Under the pieces are notes generated by a model. That model made no database searches. It saw nothing but the letters and a program-made list of their open reading frames with translations, and was not told where the DNA came from. DNA of 64,000 nt. It comes from Actinomyces sp. UMB0138 (GTDB lineage Bacteria > Bacillota > Negativicutes > Veillonellales > Veillonellaceae). The DNA is taken from contig NZ_PKMC01000002.1 in the NCBI RefSeq assembly GCF_002849225.1, forward strand, positions 496,001 to 560,000, read 5' to 3'. Below are positions 10,983 to 19,331 of this stretch, in pieces. Both the position numbers and the translations under genes were made by a program. Positions within the stretch are counted from its first letter, which is position 1; each line of letters opens with the position of its first letter.

Positions 10983-12402
10983 ACACTACCCGGCCTATTT
11001 CACTACTGCCGGCCAGGACGTTGCCGATCTTGCCGCCCTGGCCGGTCTGGACCTGTTGGACTGGCAAAAGTACGTGCTGGAAAAGTCTTTGGGCGAGCAA
11101 AAGGGAGGGCATTGGGCTGCTAGCGAGGTCGGTCTTATCGTGCCCCGCCAAAATGGTAAGAACGTGATCCTTGAGGCTCGGGAACTGGCTGGCCTGTTCT
11201 TGTTGGGTGAGAACCTGCTGATTCATACCGCGCACGAGTTCAAAACGGCGGGTGAGGCATTCTTGTCTATGAAGAACAGGATTTTGTCATGCCCGGACTT
11301 GGCCGAGTACGTGCTCGGTTGGGAGGGGGACCCGGACGCTAACATTCGGGGTATTCGCACCGCGCACGGGTTTGAGGCAATCGAGTTAAAGACGGGCCGT
11401 CGCCTGAAATACGCTACAAGGACAGCTGGGGCAGGGCGTGGTTTCACTGCCGATTTTTTGGCCTTAGATGAGGCTTACGCGCTAACTGAGGAACAGCAGG
11501 CGGCTATCTTCTCGACCCTGGCGGCTAGGTCCCTGCAGGGCAGTCCGCAGATCTGGTACACCTCTAGTGCTGGTATGCCGGCTTCTACCGTGCTCGCACG
11601 GTTGCGTGAGCGTGGCATGAGCAAGGACGGTGAGGACGGGCTGGCCTATTTTGAGTGGTCAGCAGCCGATGAGGCAGACCCAGAAGATAAGGACACTTGG
11701 GCTCTGGCTAACCCGTCGTTGGGGTATTTCATTTCTGAGGGGTTTGTGGCCAGTGAAAAGAATGCCCTCGATGAGGAGAAATTCAAACGCGAACGCCTAG
11801 GCATTTGGGCTGAGGAAGCAGAAGACCCCCCAGTGATTGCCCCTTCTGATTGGCAGGCCTGTTTCGATAATGCTTCACAGATTGGGCAGAGCGTGTGTTT
11901 TGGGGTGGATATTCCGCCCTCGCGTGAGAGCGCGGTAATAGCCGCAGCATCCTTACGCGAAGATGGGATGACGCACGTTGAGATTGTTGAACAAGACTAC
12001 GGCACTTCTTGGCTACCGGCCCGACTGCAGGAGTTACAGGCGGCTTATCCGACCTCCAAGCTGGTTATTGATGCTGGCGGGGCGGTTGGGGCCCTGGAGG
12101 CAGATCTAGCCAGGTTCAGGGTGCGGGCTAACCGTGTGGGCGGGCGTGATTACGGGCAGGCTTGCGGCCTGTTTTTTGATCTTTCTGGCGAGCACAAGCT
12201 ACGCCACATCGGCAAAGAACAGTTGACTGACGCGGTCAGTGCGGCCCGAATCCAACCCATGGGTGAATCACTGTGGAAGTGGAAGCGTAAGCACTCTCTA
12301 GCGGATATTTCCCCACTAGTAGCTACCTCCCTGGCGGTGTTAGGAGCCCACCGCCTACTAAGAAAACGCAAGCAGGGACGCAGAAGACTCCTGGTTGTCT
12401 AA
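10933..12402 (+). CDS. Phage terminase large subunit
   Basis: ATP-driven packaging motor with nuclease activity. In 489 residues the ATPase domain shows an adenine-binding-type LDWQKYVLE, Walker A-like VPRQNGKN and Walker B FLALDEAYAL, followed by a coupling motif near TSSAG. The C-terminal RNase H-like nuclease shows acidic residues in FGVDIPPSRES and LVIDAGG. The length is normal for terminases of this actinophage group. It appears intact although the prophage as a whole is defective. Confidence 0.93.
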   Translation: MSSQDAARKGRQRPRLEHYPAYFTTAGQDVADLAALAGLDLLDWQKYVLEKSLGEQKGGHWAASEVGLIVPRQNGKNVILEARELAGLFLLGENLLIHTAHEFKTAGEAFLSMKNRILSCPDLAEYVLGWEGDPDANIRGIRTAHGFEAIELKTGRRLKYATRTAGAGRGFTADFLALDEAYALTEEQQAAIFSTLAARSLQGSPQIWYTSSAGMPASTVLARLRERGMSKDGEDGLAYFEWSAADEADPEDKDTWALANPSLGYFISEGFVASEKNALDEEKFKRERLGIWAEEAEDPPVIAPSDWQACFDNASQIGQSVCFGVDIPPSRESAVIAAASLREDGMTHVEIVEQDYGTSWLPARLQELQAAYPTSKLVIDAGGAVGALEADLARFRVRANRVGGRDYGQACGLFFDLSGEHKLRHIGKEQLTDAVSAARIQPMGESLWKWKRKHSLADISPLVATSLAVLGAHRLLRKRKQGRRRLLVV

Positions 12403-12432
12403 ATCAAACCTATGGAAGGAGCCCCTCTTTTG

Positions 12433-13839
12433 ATGAATCTTGACAAAGTTGGCGGTCTCGATGCTGGCGAGCTGGCCTTGCTGCGAAAGATCGGGGCCCG
12501 GGTGAGTGCGCATCAGGCCGATAATCTGCAACTACAGGCCTGGTATGACGCGAAAGTGAAAGTCCCGAACCTGGGTCTTGCTCTACCGGAGCGGACCGGC
12601 TCGCGGGTGAGGACAGTGGCGGGCTGGCCTGGCATGGTTGTAGACGCTTTGGAAGAACGCCTCGATATTGATGGGTTTGACGGGCCCACGCGTGAGGCAG
12701 CAGGTCAGATTTGGGCAGAAAACTACTTGGATTCACAGTACTCAGAAGCCCACATTGAAGCTCTGGTGCACGGGGTCGCCTTTATCGTTACTGATAAGGG
12801 CGGGCCGGGAGACCCGCAGGTGGTTATTACTGTGGAGTCCCCACTGACCACGAGCGGGATTTGGGACCCGGTACGCCGCCGCCTCTCGGCTGCCGCCACT
12901 TTCATTACTGACCCGGAAAACCCTGCCCGCGTGTTGGCTGCTACCTTGTACCTACCTAATGAGACTATCCAGCTAGATGGGGACGGTACCGGCGCGTTGC
13001 AGGCTCGTGACAGTATCGCCCATAATTTGGGCCGTCCCACGGTGGAGTGTTTAGTCAATCGTCCTCGTACTTCTAAGCCGTGGGGGCGCTCAGAGATTAC
13101 TGAGCCGATTATTTCTTATACGCAAGCTGCTATCCGCACTCTTTTGCGGGCGGAGATTGGTTCAGAGTTCTTTTCTGCCCCGCAACGGTACGTGTTGAAC
13201 ATGAGTGAGGACATGTTCGGCCCGGATAGGTCGATGGCTGAGCAGGCCCTGAAAATGTATGCGGGCCACATGATGATGTTTAGTGCGGGAGATCCGGATG
13301 ATCCGGTACCCCAGTTGGGCCAGTTCGCGGCTTCTAGTCCGGCACCATTTATTGAGATGGTGAAAATGTATGCGCAAATGGTTGCGGGCGAGGCCGCCTT
13401 GCCGCCCACCTATTTAGGGTTTGTGACAGACAACCCGGCTTCAGCGGATCAGATTAGGGCTACTGAGGCAAGGCATGTAAAGCGTGCTGAACGCCGTCAG
13501 CGTACTTTTGGGCGGGCCTGGCAGGCAGCTCTTACTACTGCTGTCGCATTAGGTGGGGGCACGTTCCCTGATAACAGGTTGGCGGTGCGGTGGAAAGATG
13601 CTTCTACCCCGACTAAGGCGGCTACTACTGACGCGGTAGTTAAACAGGTCCAGGCCGGGATTTTGCCGACTAATAGTCCGGTTACTTTCCACGAGCTTGG
13701 TTTTGACGAGGCCGCCACTAACCAGCTCTTACAGGCCCAGGCGCAAATATCTCGCCAGCAGGTAATGCTAGCAACCCTTGCTGGCGGGCAGCTGAATGGG
13801 CCGGGTGCGGGGGTAGATAGGGGCCCTGGGGGCGAATGA
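12433..13839 (+). CDS. Phage portal protein
   Basis: Forms the dodecameric ring at the capsid vertex through which DNA enters. The 468-residue protein sits between large terminase and MuF protein, the standard position. It resembles SPP1-type actinophage portals, with stretches such as RVRTVAGWPGMVVDALEERL, AHIEALVHGVAFIV and PPTYLGFVTDNPASADQIRATE. I place the start at the ATG at 12433 (or the TTG just before it) because AAGGAG at 12416-12421 lies upstream; an ATG at 12412 precedes this site and is unlikely. Confidence 0.9.
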   Translation: MNLDKVGGLDAGELALLRKIGARVSAHQADNLQLQAWYDAKVKVPNLGLALPERTGSRVRTVAGWPGMVVDALEERLDIDGFDGPTREAAGQIWAENYLDSQYSEAHIEALVHGVAFIVTDKGGPGDPQVVITVESPLTTSGIWDPVRRRLSAAATFITDPENPARVLAATLYLPNETIQLDGDGTGALQARDSIAHNLGRPTVECLVNRPRTSKPWGRSEITEPIISYTQAAIRTLLRAEIGSEFFSAPQRYVLNMSEDMFGPDRSMAEQALKMYAGHMMMFSAGDPDDPVPQLGQFAASSPAPFIEMVKMYAQMVAGEAALPPTYLGFVTDNPASADQIRATEARHVKRAERRQRTFGRAWQAALTTAVALGGGTFPDNRLAVRWKDASTPTKAATTDAVVKQVQAGILPTNSPVTFHELGFDEAATNQLLQAQAQISRQQVMLATLAGGQLNGPGAGVDRGPGGE

Positions 13840-13852
13840 GTAAGGAGGAGGT

Positions 13853-15109
13853 ATGGCCGATCCTTCGGTAGAACTAGAGGACCTGTATAAGGCTCTTGAG
13901 GGCCGCTATTTTGGTAGTGCCCGCCTGGAGATGGAAGCCCTAATGGAAGTCCTCTTCGCGCGGGCAACCCAGGGGGCGAAAAAGGTCTGGGCTGCCCGCC
14001 CAGAAGACAAGGAAGAACTAGACGAGTATCTGTTCAATCAGCTTGTTGAACTCTCGCAGGGGCCATTGTGTCAGAGCGCGGATGATGTGGGAGCCCGCTA
14101 TGTGAGTGTTCACCGCGCAGAGCAAGGCGCTGGCACTTCCCTGCCGCTTATAACCCCGCAAAGGGAAGGCAAACAGCTCCTAGGTGCTCACGCCCGCACG
14201 GTAATGGACGTACTTGCCTCGAAGGGCCAGTATGAGGCAGAAAAACGCTTCACCGGTATCTACGGGGACCTGGTGCTAAACAGGGTGCGTAACACGGTAA
14301 AACTATCAGCTAAGGCTGCTGGTAATAAATGGTGCCGTGTGCCTGAGGCGGGGGCTTGCCCGTTCTGTCTGATGCTGGCCTCACGCGGGGCTGTCTACGA
14401 GGATAAAACTACTGCTACCCGCTCTCAGGGCGGGAGCCGCTACCATGCGCACTGTAAATGCACGGCTGTGGAAATCCTGCACGAGGCCGACGTACCACCA
14501 GCTGCCCGCAGAGCGTGGGATCTGACCGAGAAATTCAACCTACGCACCGTTACAGACTGGGCCGCTGCCCGTAAAGACCCCGCCATCATTGAATACCTGC
14601 TAGACAACGGGATTAGAGACGACCCAACCCGCACGGTAAGGCTCGGGCCAATGCTCCACCCGGAAATCCCTACCCTGGACCCTTTAGGGCCGCTACCAAG
14701 ACCAACCCTAGAAGACTTCGACGTAAACTGCTTCGGTAAATCACAGAAACGGAAGAGCGGGAAAATAAAGTACTATGGGGGCCACCTCTACGGTACCGGT
14801 ATTCCAGGCAAAACCGAGTTCCCAGCATCATGGACAGCCGACGACATCATCTACGCTACAGAACTAACCCTGAGAGAACCGCAGAGAATTGTACCTAGAG
14901 GGTCGCAGCGAACTAGTCATTTCAGGGAAGTGCATGGTGTAGTAGTGGAGGTCTCTTTCTATCAAGTTAGTCCATTGGAGGAGCCCGTCTATAGGCACTC
15001 TGTTCCGATTAATGGCAACGGAGTATACTTTCGTGGAGAAGACGGTGTTGTAATGGCACGGCCGATTGATGTGTCTATTCTAGGAAGGGGAAGTTATGGA
15101 CATCATTAG
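13853..15109 (+). CDS. MuF-like phage capsid protein with C-terminal EndoU-like toxin domain
   Basis: Residues 1 to about 240 form a MuF/VG15-like minor head protein, with a zinc-type motif CPFCLMLASRGAVYE (about residue 169) and YHAHCKC (about residue 199). Residues from about 300 to 410 are different: GGHLYGTGIPGKTEFPASW and ADDIIYATEL match the bacterial EndoU nuclease family, with a further His in SHFREVHGVVVEV as possible catalytic partner. Known MuF polymorphic toxins of temperate phages carry such toxic C-termini. The toxin part looks more AT-rich than the head part, suggesting domain acquisition. The next gene overlaps by 14 bases and is the likely immunity gene. A strong AAGGAGGAGG precedes the ATG. 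Confidence 0.85.
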   Translation: MADPSVELEDLYKALEGRYFGSARLEMEALMEVLFARATQGAKKVWAARPEDKEELDEYLFNQLVELSQGPLCQSADDVGARYVSVHRAEQGAGTSLPLITPQREGKQLLGAHARTVMDVLASKGQYEAEKRFTGIYGDLVLNRVRNTVKLSAKAAGNKWCRVPEAGACPFCLMLASRGAVYEDKTTATRSQGGSRYHAHCKCTAVEILHEADVPPAARRAWDLTEKFNLRTVTDWAAARKDPAIIEYLLDNGIRDDPTRTVRLGPMLHPEIPTLDPLGPLPRPTLEDFDVNCFGKSQKRKSGKIKYYGGHLYGTGIPGKTEFPASWTADDIIYATELTLREPQRIVPRGSQRTSHFREVHGVVVEVSFYQVSPLEEPVYRHSVPINGNGVYFRGEDGVVMARPIDVSILGRGSYGHH

Positions 15110-15410
15110 CCGCCAGTTCTTCCCTCATCTAGAAGGTAGGGTGGTTGAAAATATTTGGCCCTATCTGACTGGTGAATATCAGAAAATAGTCAATTTTGAT
15201 GCAAGCGTGGGGGAGTTTTGGGATGCCATGGGCTCTGCCCTTGAAGGGGCGAGCGTTGCAGGGTACCGGGTCCCAGAAGAACTACTAAAAGCGGTTGAAG
15301 AAGAGTGCGACGATTTAAGCTACGCACCAGATAGCATTGACCGCTGGATCGCGACTCGTTTTCTTGACAAGATTCGTGCTTTTGATGATGTGCCCGCTAG
15401 TGTTAGTTAG
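15096..15410 (+). CDS. Putative immunity protein for the MuF-EndoU toxin
   Basis: A 104-residue, acidic, mostly helical protein (PEELLKAVEEECDDLSYAPD near the middle) with no recognised family. It overlaps the 3' end of the MuF-EndoU gene by 14 bases, has its own AGGAAGGGG ribosome site, and is followed by a terminator. This tight coupling directly after a toxin domain, plus small size, acidity and AT-rich codons, is the usual signature of an immunity gene. The function is inferred from context only. Confidence 0.65.
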   Translation: MDIISRQFFPHLEGRVVENIWPYLTGEYQKIVNFDASVGEFWDAMGSALEGASVAGYRVPEELLKAVEEECDDLSYAPDSIDRWIATRFLDKIRAFDDVPASVS

Positions 15411-15437
15411 CTGATCGCTGGCTGCTTGTTATTCTTG

Positions 15438-15472
15438 CCCGCCTGGGGTTTTTCCTGGGTGGGTTTTGTTTT
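15438..15472 (+). terminator. Terminator after the immunity candidate
   Basis: CCCGCC pairs with GGTGGG (one G-U) around a loop of about 14 bases with a short inner stem, followed by TTTTGTTTT. It separates the toxin-immunity pair from the scaffold gene. Confidence 0.55.
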
Positions 15473-15549
15473 ACCCGAAATATTGGTCCCGGCATGGGGT
15501 TTTATCTCCCGACATGGGAAACCGTTTTTGAGAGGAAAGGTTAGTTATT

Positions 15550-16032
15550 ATGGCTGAGGCGAAGATCAGCTCTGAGGTTGAAGAAGAATCCGCAAAGGCT
15601 GTAGCTGAGGGCGAGTCCGCTCCTGACAAGGAGGTGGATTGGCAGGCTGAGGCGAAAAAGTGGAAGGTTCTCTCACGTAAGCACGAGGCTAACGAGAAGG
15701 CGCTAGCGTCTAAAGCATCCGAGTACGATAAGTATTTGGAGTCTCAGAAAACTGAGGAGCAAAAACGCGTTGAGGCCCTCCAGAGGGCCGAGAAGGAACG
15801 CGATGAGGCTAACGCGAGCCTGGCTCGTATGGCTGCAGGGATCAAGTACGGGCTTTCCGAAGAAGACCTGGCCTTGCTGGGTGCGGGCGAGGATTTCGAG
15901 GAAAGGGCTAAAACCCTGGCTGAACGCCTAAAAGCCGGAAGCCCGGTGCGGGCGCGTTCTGCCACCCAGGGGGTAGAAGCCGGCAGTACTGTTTCTGATG
16001 ATTTCCTTGGCGAGGTGCTGCGCTCACGCTAA
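15550..16032 (+). CDS. Phage capsid scaffolding protein
   Basis: A 160-residue, highly charged protein rich in Glu, Lys and Ala with long predicted coiled coil (about residues 30-105, containing WKVLSRKHEANEKALASKAS and RAEKERDEANASLARMA). Position between MuF protein and major capsid, plus composition, identify a scaffold that templates procapsid assembly. GAGAGGAAAGG precedes the ATG. It appears intact. No protease domain is visible. Confidence 0.82.
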   Translation: MAEAKISSEVEEESAKAVAEGESAPDKEVDWQAEAKKWKVLSRKHEANEKALASKASEYDKYLESQKTEEQKRVEALQRAEKERDEANASLARMAAGIKYGLSEEDLALLGAGEDFEERAKTLAERLKAGSPVRARSATQGVEAGSTVSDDFLGEVLRSR

Positions 16033-16080
16033 AGCGCTGTTTCCCTTTCGCAATCACAAATTTTTTTAGTCATTTGTTTT

Positions 16081-16113
16081 GGCCGCCTAACCGGGCGGCC
16101 TTTCGTGTTTAAA
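16081..16113 (+). terminator. Hairpin between scaffold and capsid
   Basis: Perfect GGCCGCC / GGCGGCC stem with a 6-base loop, followed by TTTCGTGTTT. A second small palindrome (CGTGTTTAAAACACG) follows. It may tune scaffold versus capsid expression. Confidence 0.6.
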
Positions 16114-16154
16114 ACACGAGTTTTCCCATGAACGTAAAAGGAGAAAAGAACATT

Positions 16155-17216
16155 ATGGGTACTTATAACAAGATTGTGGGTCGCTCCCAAACTGGTGAGC
16201 AGCTGATCCCACCGGAACAGGTAAAAGCAATCCTGCAAGATACTCCGAAGTCTTCTGTTGTCCTGGATAAGGCAGTAAAGGCTCGCATGTCTACCACAAA
16301 GCAGACCCAGCCGGTCCTGGCGACTTTGCCGGACGCCTACTGGGTTAACGGTGATACCGGGCTGAAACAGACTAGTGAGGCAACCTGGAAGGGCCAGACC
16401 ATGACCGCTGAAGAACTAGCGGTTATCGTCCCGATCCCGGACGCGGTTGCTGATGATACTTCTATTAACCTGTGGGAGGCAGTAAAACCCCTGCTAGCTG
16501 AAGCACTAGGCAAGAAGATAGACCAGGCCGTCATCTTTGGTACGGACAAGCCTACTAGCTGGCCGGACGCTCTTACAGCCGGGGCCGAGGCTGCTGGTAA
16601 CAGTGTAAAGCTGACAGCAAAGAAGAATGTTGGGGACGCGGTTATTGAGCTGGGCGAGAAGATGGCAGCCCAGGGGTTTGGTATTAACGGGTTTATTTCC
16701 CGGCCCGGCCTGGACTGGAAGCTACGCGGCCTAAAGGATGCTAACGGCCAGCCCATCTACGGCGGTAAACTCTCTGAGGCCCAGCCAGCCACCCTGTTCG
16801 GTTTCCCGCTAAACCCGGTAATTAATGGGGCTTGGGATGCTGCTGCGGCAGAACTGCTAGCCGTGGATTGGTCCAAGGTCGTTATCGGTACCCGCCAGGA
16901 TATTACTTACAAGATCTTCGAAGAAGGCGTCATCTCTGACGAGAATGGCAAGGTCATCCTAAACCTCATGCAGCAGGACACTAAGGCTATGCGCGTGGTT
17001 ATGCGCCTGGGATACCAGGTTATTAACCCGCCCACCAGGGTCGCCGGCGGAGCGGTAATACTTGCGCCCTTTGAGCATGTACGCTTCCACGCTGCCCACA
17101 CACCCTGCCCATGCCCCAAACAAAGCTGTGGCTATTTTAGGTCTATCTTGTTGCACTTTAGCGGCTATAGGCACACACTGCCGCACATTCACTCTTTGGA
17201 ATTTCCAGCACCATAA
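16155..17216 (+). CDS. Phage major capsid protein (HK97 fold) with replaced C-terminus
   Basis: Builds the icosahedral head. From the ATG at 16155 the protein shows HK97-fold features: N-terminal arm, VLATLPDAYWVNGDTG, TAEELAVIVPIPDAV, GKKIDQAVIFGTDKP, and a late DTKAMRVVMRLGYQVINP. After about VAGG (near 17050) the sequence changes to a Cys/His/Pro-rich tail encoded by the flanking repeat DNA and ending at 17216. Normal homologues end a few residues after this point, so about 297 native residues remain and the last ones are foreign. This marks the deletion junction. The ATG at 16128 lies before the AAGGAG site and is unlikely. Confidence 0.85.
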   Translation: MGTYNKIVGRSQTGEQLIPPEQVKAILQDTPKSSVVLDKAVKARMSTTKQTQPVLATLPDAYWVNGDTGLKQTSEATWKGQTMTAEELAVIVPIPDAVADDTSINLWEAVKPLLAEALGKKIDQAVIFGTDKPTSWPDALTAGAEAAGNSVKLTAKKNVGDAVIELGEKMAAQGFGINGFISRPGLDWKLRGLKDANGQPIYGGKLSEAQPATLFGFPLNPVINGAWDAAAAELLAVDWSKVVIGTRQDITYKIFEEGVISDENGKVILNLMQQDTKAMRVVMRLGYQVINPPTRVAGGAVILAPFEHVRFHAAHTPCPCPKQSCGYFRSILLHFSGYRHTLPHIHSLEFPAP

Positions 17217-17254
17217 CAACGAAAAACCCCGCCATTCCAACGGAACAGCGGGGT
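17132..17254 (-). repeat. Right copy of the long inverted repeat
   Basis: Reverse complement begins with the tRNA-Ser(GCT) terminator and reads through TGAATGTGCGGC, CTATAGCCGCTAA, GCAACAA and ATAGACCTAAAATAG, matching 8621-8743 at roughly 80 percent. It overlaps the foreign tail of the capsid frame. Confidence 0.85.
17222..17253 (-). terminator. tRNA-Ser(GCT) terminator
   Basis: Read on the minus strand, CCCCGCTGTTCC pairs with GGAATGGCGGGG (two mismatches) around GTT, followed by TTTTT. Nearly identical to the terminator of the other tRNA-Ser gene. Confidence 0.85.
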
Positions 17255-17259
17255 CAGAG

Positions 17260-17346
17260 CGGAGACGATGGGATTTGAACCCACGAGGGGCGAACGCCCC
17301 AACCTCCTTAGCAGGGAGGCGCACTAGGCCACTATGCGACGTCTCC
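17260..17346 (-). tRNA. tRNA-Ser (GCT)
   Basis: An 87-base cloverleaf on the minus strand with acceptor GGAGACG / CGTCTCC, anticodon loop CTGCTAA (anticodon GCT), a GC-rich long variable arm and T-loop GGTTCAAATCC. It faces the tRNA-Ser(TGA) gene across the prophage remnant. Confidence 0.96.
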
Positions 17347-17542
17347 ACCGGCAAGCCTACCCAAATTTACGTCCTGTTCACAAACTGATTCGCGGAAGAA
17401 AGGCTAAGTTCACACAAAAGCTGCTCTGCCGTCCTCTTCTGGCACCTACTTTCGGCCCATAACCTGCCTCCTGCTATCTTGTGCGGACCATGGCGATTGC
17501 GCCTAAACTTGGGACCACTCTGACAAGGGCGGGGCTGATTCG

Positions 17543-18184
17543 ATGGCTGACTTCATTTTGCAGCGTTGGCGCCAACTACTATTCATGTCCATCCAACACG
17601 CCTGGCTGGCAGCCCAGTGCGTTTTGCTAGCCACGCTAGTGGCAGTGGCCCTGGCAGCCCTAGCCTATAAGTCGACTCGTCTTCGTGCCCTCCTAAATAA
17701 CGTTTCCACCATAGGGCTTACTATCCCCTCATTTGCGCTCTTGGCCCTACTAGTGGCACCGCTGGGGTTCGGAGTCGCTCCGACAGTAATCGCCTTAGTG
17801 TTCTATGGGGCTCTACCTATCATGCGTAATGCTGTGGTGGGGCTAGCGGGGGTAGACAATACAGTCATCGAATCTGCGCGCGGGCAGGGGATGTCCGCTA
17901 CCGCAATATTCTTCCGGGTGCGCCTCCCGCTATCCTGGCCACTGATCCTTTCAGGCATACGGGTATCAACTCAGATGGTTATGGGCATTGCTGCCATTGG
18001 TGCTTACGTCTTGGGTCCCGGTTTAGGAAGCCTTATCTTCACCGGACTTGCCCGGCTAGGTGGGGCTGGTGCCGTCGAATCAGCTGCGGTGGGCACTCTA
18101 CTAGTCGTAATTGTGGCGCTAATTGCCGACTTTGGCCTGGCCATACTTGGTCGTCTTACTATCTCCAGGGGGATTCGTGACTAG
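17543..18184 (+). CDS. Osmoprotectant ABC transporter permease (OpuBB/ProW type)
   Basis: A 213-residue inner-membrane permease with about five hydrophobic segments and the binding-protein-dependent transport (EAA) loop at VIESARGQGMSATAIFFRVRLP. With the second permease it forms the channel of a quaternary-amine uptake system for glycine betaine, choline or related osmolytes. First of four genes that overlap by a few bases each (permease, ATPase, permease, binding lipoprotein). A GGGCGGGG-like site precedes the ATG. Confidence 0.92.
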   Translation: MADFILQRWRQLLFMSIQHAWLAAQCVLLATLVAVALAALAYKSTRLRALLNNVSTIGLTIPSFALLALLVAPLGFGVAPTVIALVFYGALPIMRNAVVGLAGVDNTVIESARGQGMSATAIFFRVRLPLSWPLILSGIRVSTQMVMGIAAIGAYVLGPGLGSLIFTGLARLGGAGAVESAAVGTLLVVIVALIADFGLAILGRLTISRGIRD

Positions 18185-19331
18185 CCAGAAAACTTCTGAA
18201 CCTACCCGCCACGCTGCTGCGGGAGGAGCCTCAATCAGGCTTTCACACATGAGCAAAACATACCCGGGTGCAGACTCGCCAGCGGTAAACGACTTCAACC
18301 TTGATATTTCCGCAGGGGAAATCCTGGCCCTTGTTGGCCCCTCCGGCTGTGGCAAGACCACCACCCTAAAGATGATCAACAGATTGATCGAACCGTCCAC
18401 GGGAAAAATCATCATCAATGGCCGCGACGTTACAGATATGAACCCAGACAAGTTGCGCCGCAAGATCGGCTACGTAATTCAGGCCGGCGGCCTGATGCCT
18501 CACCTGTCCGTGGCGCAGAACGTTGCAATGGTGCCCAAGATGCTCGGCTGGACGAAGAAGCGCATTGCTGCCCGCGTTGACGAACTGCTGCGCGCCGTTG
18601 CCCTCGAACCGGAAACATATGCCGACCGTTACCCCCGCGATCTGTCCGGTGGTCAACAACAACGCGTAGGAGTTGCCCGCGCCCTAGCTGCGAATCCGCC
18701 CGTCCTCCTAATGGACGAACCATTTGGCGCGGTAGATCCGATCACCCGACGGGCATTGCAGGAAACCTTGCTAGCCACCCAAGCCCGCCTGGGAACGACC
18801 GTAGTGATCGTCACGCATGATCTGGATGAGGCCCTAAAGCTCGGTACCCGCATCGCCATCCTTTCCGAAGGTGGCAGGTTGCGGCAAGTAGGAACGCCAG
18901 AACACATCCTTATGGATCCGGCAGACGAATTCGTGTCAGACTTTGTGGGAGCAGACGCCGCCACGCGCCTCCTGAAAATTACCCCTGTCGAAGATCTGAC
19001 ACCTTCGCGCACCGTGACCGCACACCTGGGGGATGACCGGGAAAAAGTGCTCGCCCAGGCAGCCGCAGCAGGCGGGCACGGCATCGTCATCTTGAACGAG
19101 GACGGCAGCCCGCTCGCCTGGTTGAGCACCAAACAATATCGGGCTAGCACCGGCCGGCACCCCCAGGACAACTCCCTGCCCCTGGTGCGCGGAACCGACT
19201 CCGCGGCAGATGTCATGGAGCTGATGCTCACCTCTACCCACAACGGCGTCTTAGTAGTAGATCGTCAGGGCCGCTACCGCTTCGCCCTGCGTGCTTCCGA
19301 CCTGTTAGACCAAATCAGCCAGGAGGCCTAA
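18177..19331 (+). CDS. Osmoprotectant ABC transporter ATP-binding protein (OpuCA type)
   Basis: Energises uptake. Walker A GPSGCGKTT, signature LSGGQQQR, Walker B VLLMDEP and switch His in IVTHDLDEAL are all present. The C-terminal 120 residues form a CBS-domain region, which in this family senses ionic strength or nucleotides. I choose the GTG at 18177, preceded by AGGGGGA, giving 384 residues and an 8-base overlap with the upstream permease. The longer frame from 18123 would begin inside that permease. Confidence 0.94.
   Translation: MTSQKTSEPTRHAAAGGASIRLSHMSKTYPGADSPAVNDFNLDISAGEILALVGPSGCGKTTTLKMINRLIEPSTGKIIINGRDVTDMNPDKLRRKIGYVIQAGGLMPHLSVAQNVAMVPKMLGWTKKRIAARVDELLRAVALEPETYADRYPRDLSGGQQQRVGVARALAANPPVLLMDEPFGAVDPITRRALQETLLATQARLGTTVVIVTHDLDEALKLGTRIAILSEGGRLRQVGTPEHILMDPADEFVSDFVGADAATRLLKITPVEDLTPSRTVTAHLGDDREKVLAQAAAAGGHGIVILNEDGSPLAWLSTKQYRASTGRHPQDNSLPLVRGTDSAADVMELMLTSTHNGVLVVDRQGRYRFALRASDLLDQISQEA

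Larger units (their letters stand above)
8616..17259. mobile_element. Defective prophage remnant between two tRNA-Ser genes
   Basis: An 8.6-kb island bounded by tRNA-Ser(TGA) and an oppositely oriented tRNA-Ser(GCT). It carries the head-packaging half of a siphovirus-type genome in normal order: HNH, small terminase, large terminase, portal, MuF protein, scaffold, major capsid. Integrase, repressor, connector, tail and lysis genes are absent, and the capsid frame runs straight into the right flanking repeat. It therefore looks like a deletion remnant. The MuF-EndoU gene and its immunity candidate are intact and may be why the fragment persists. Confidence 0.85.

Noticed and set aside
8621..17254. 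Inverted repeats as transposon ends
   Set aside because: They begin with functional tRNA terminators, no transposase lies between them, and the content is phage head genes. Related att-flank or tRNA-flank origin fits better.
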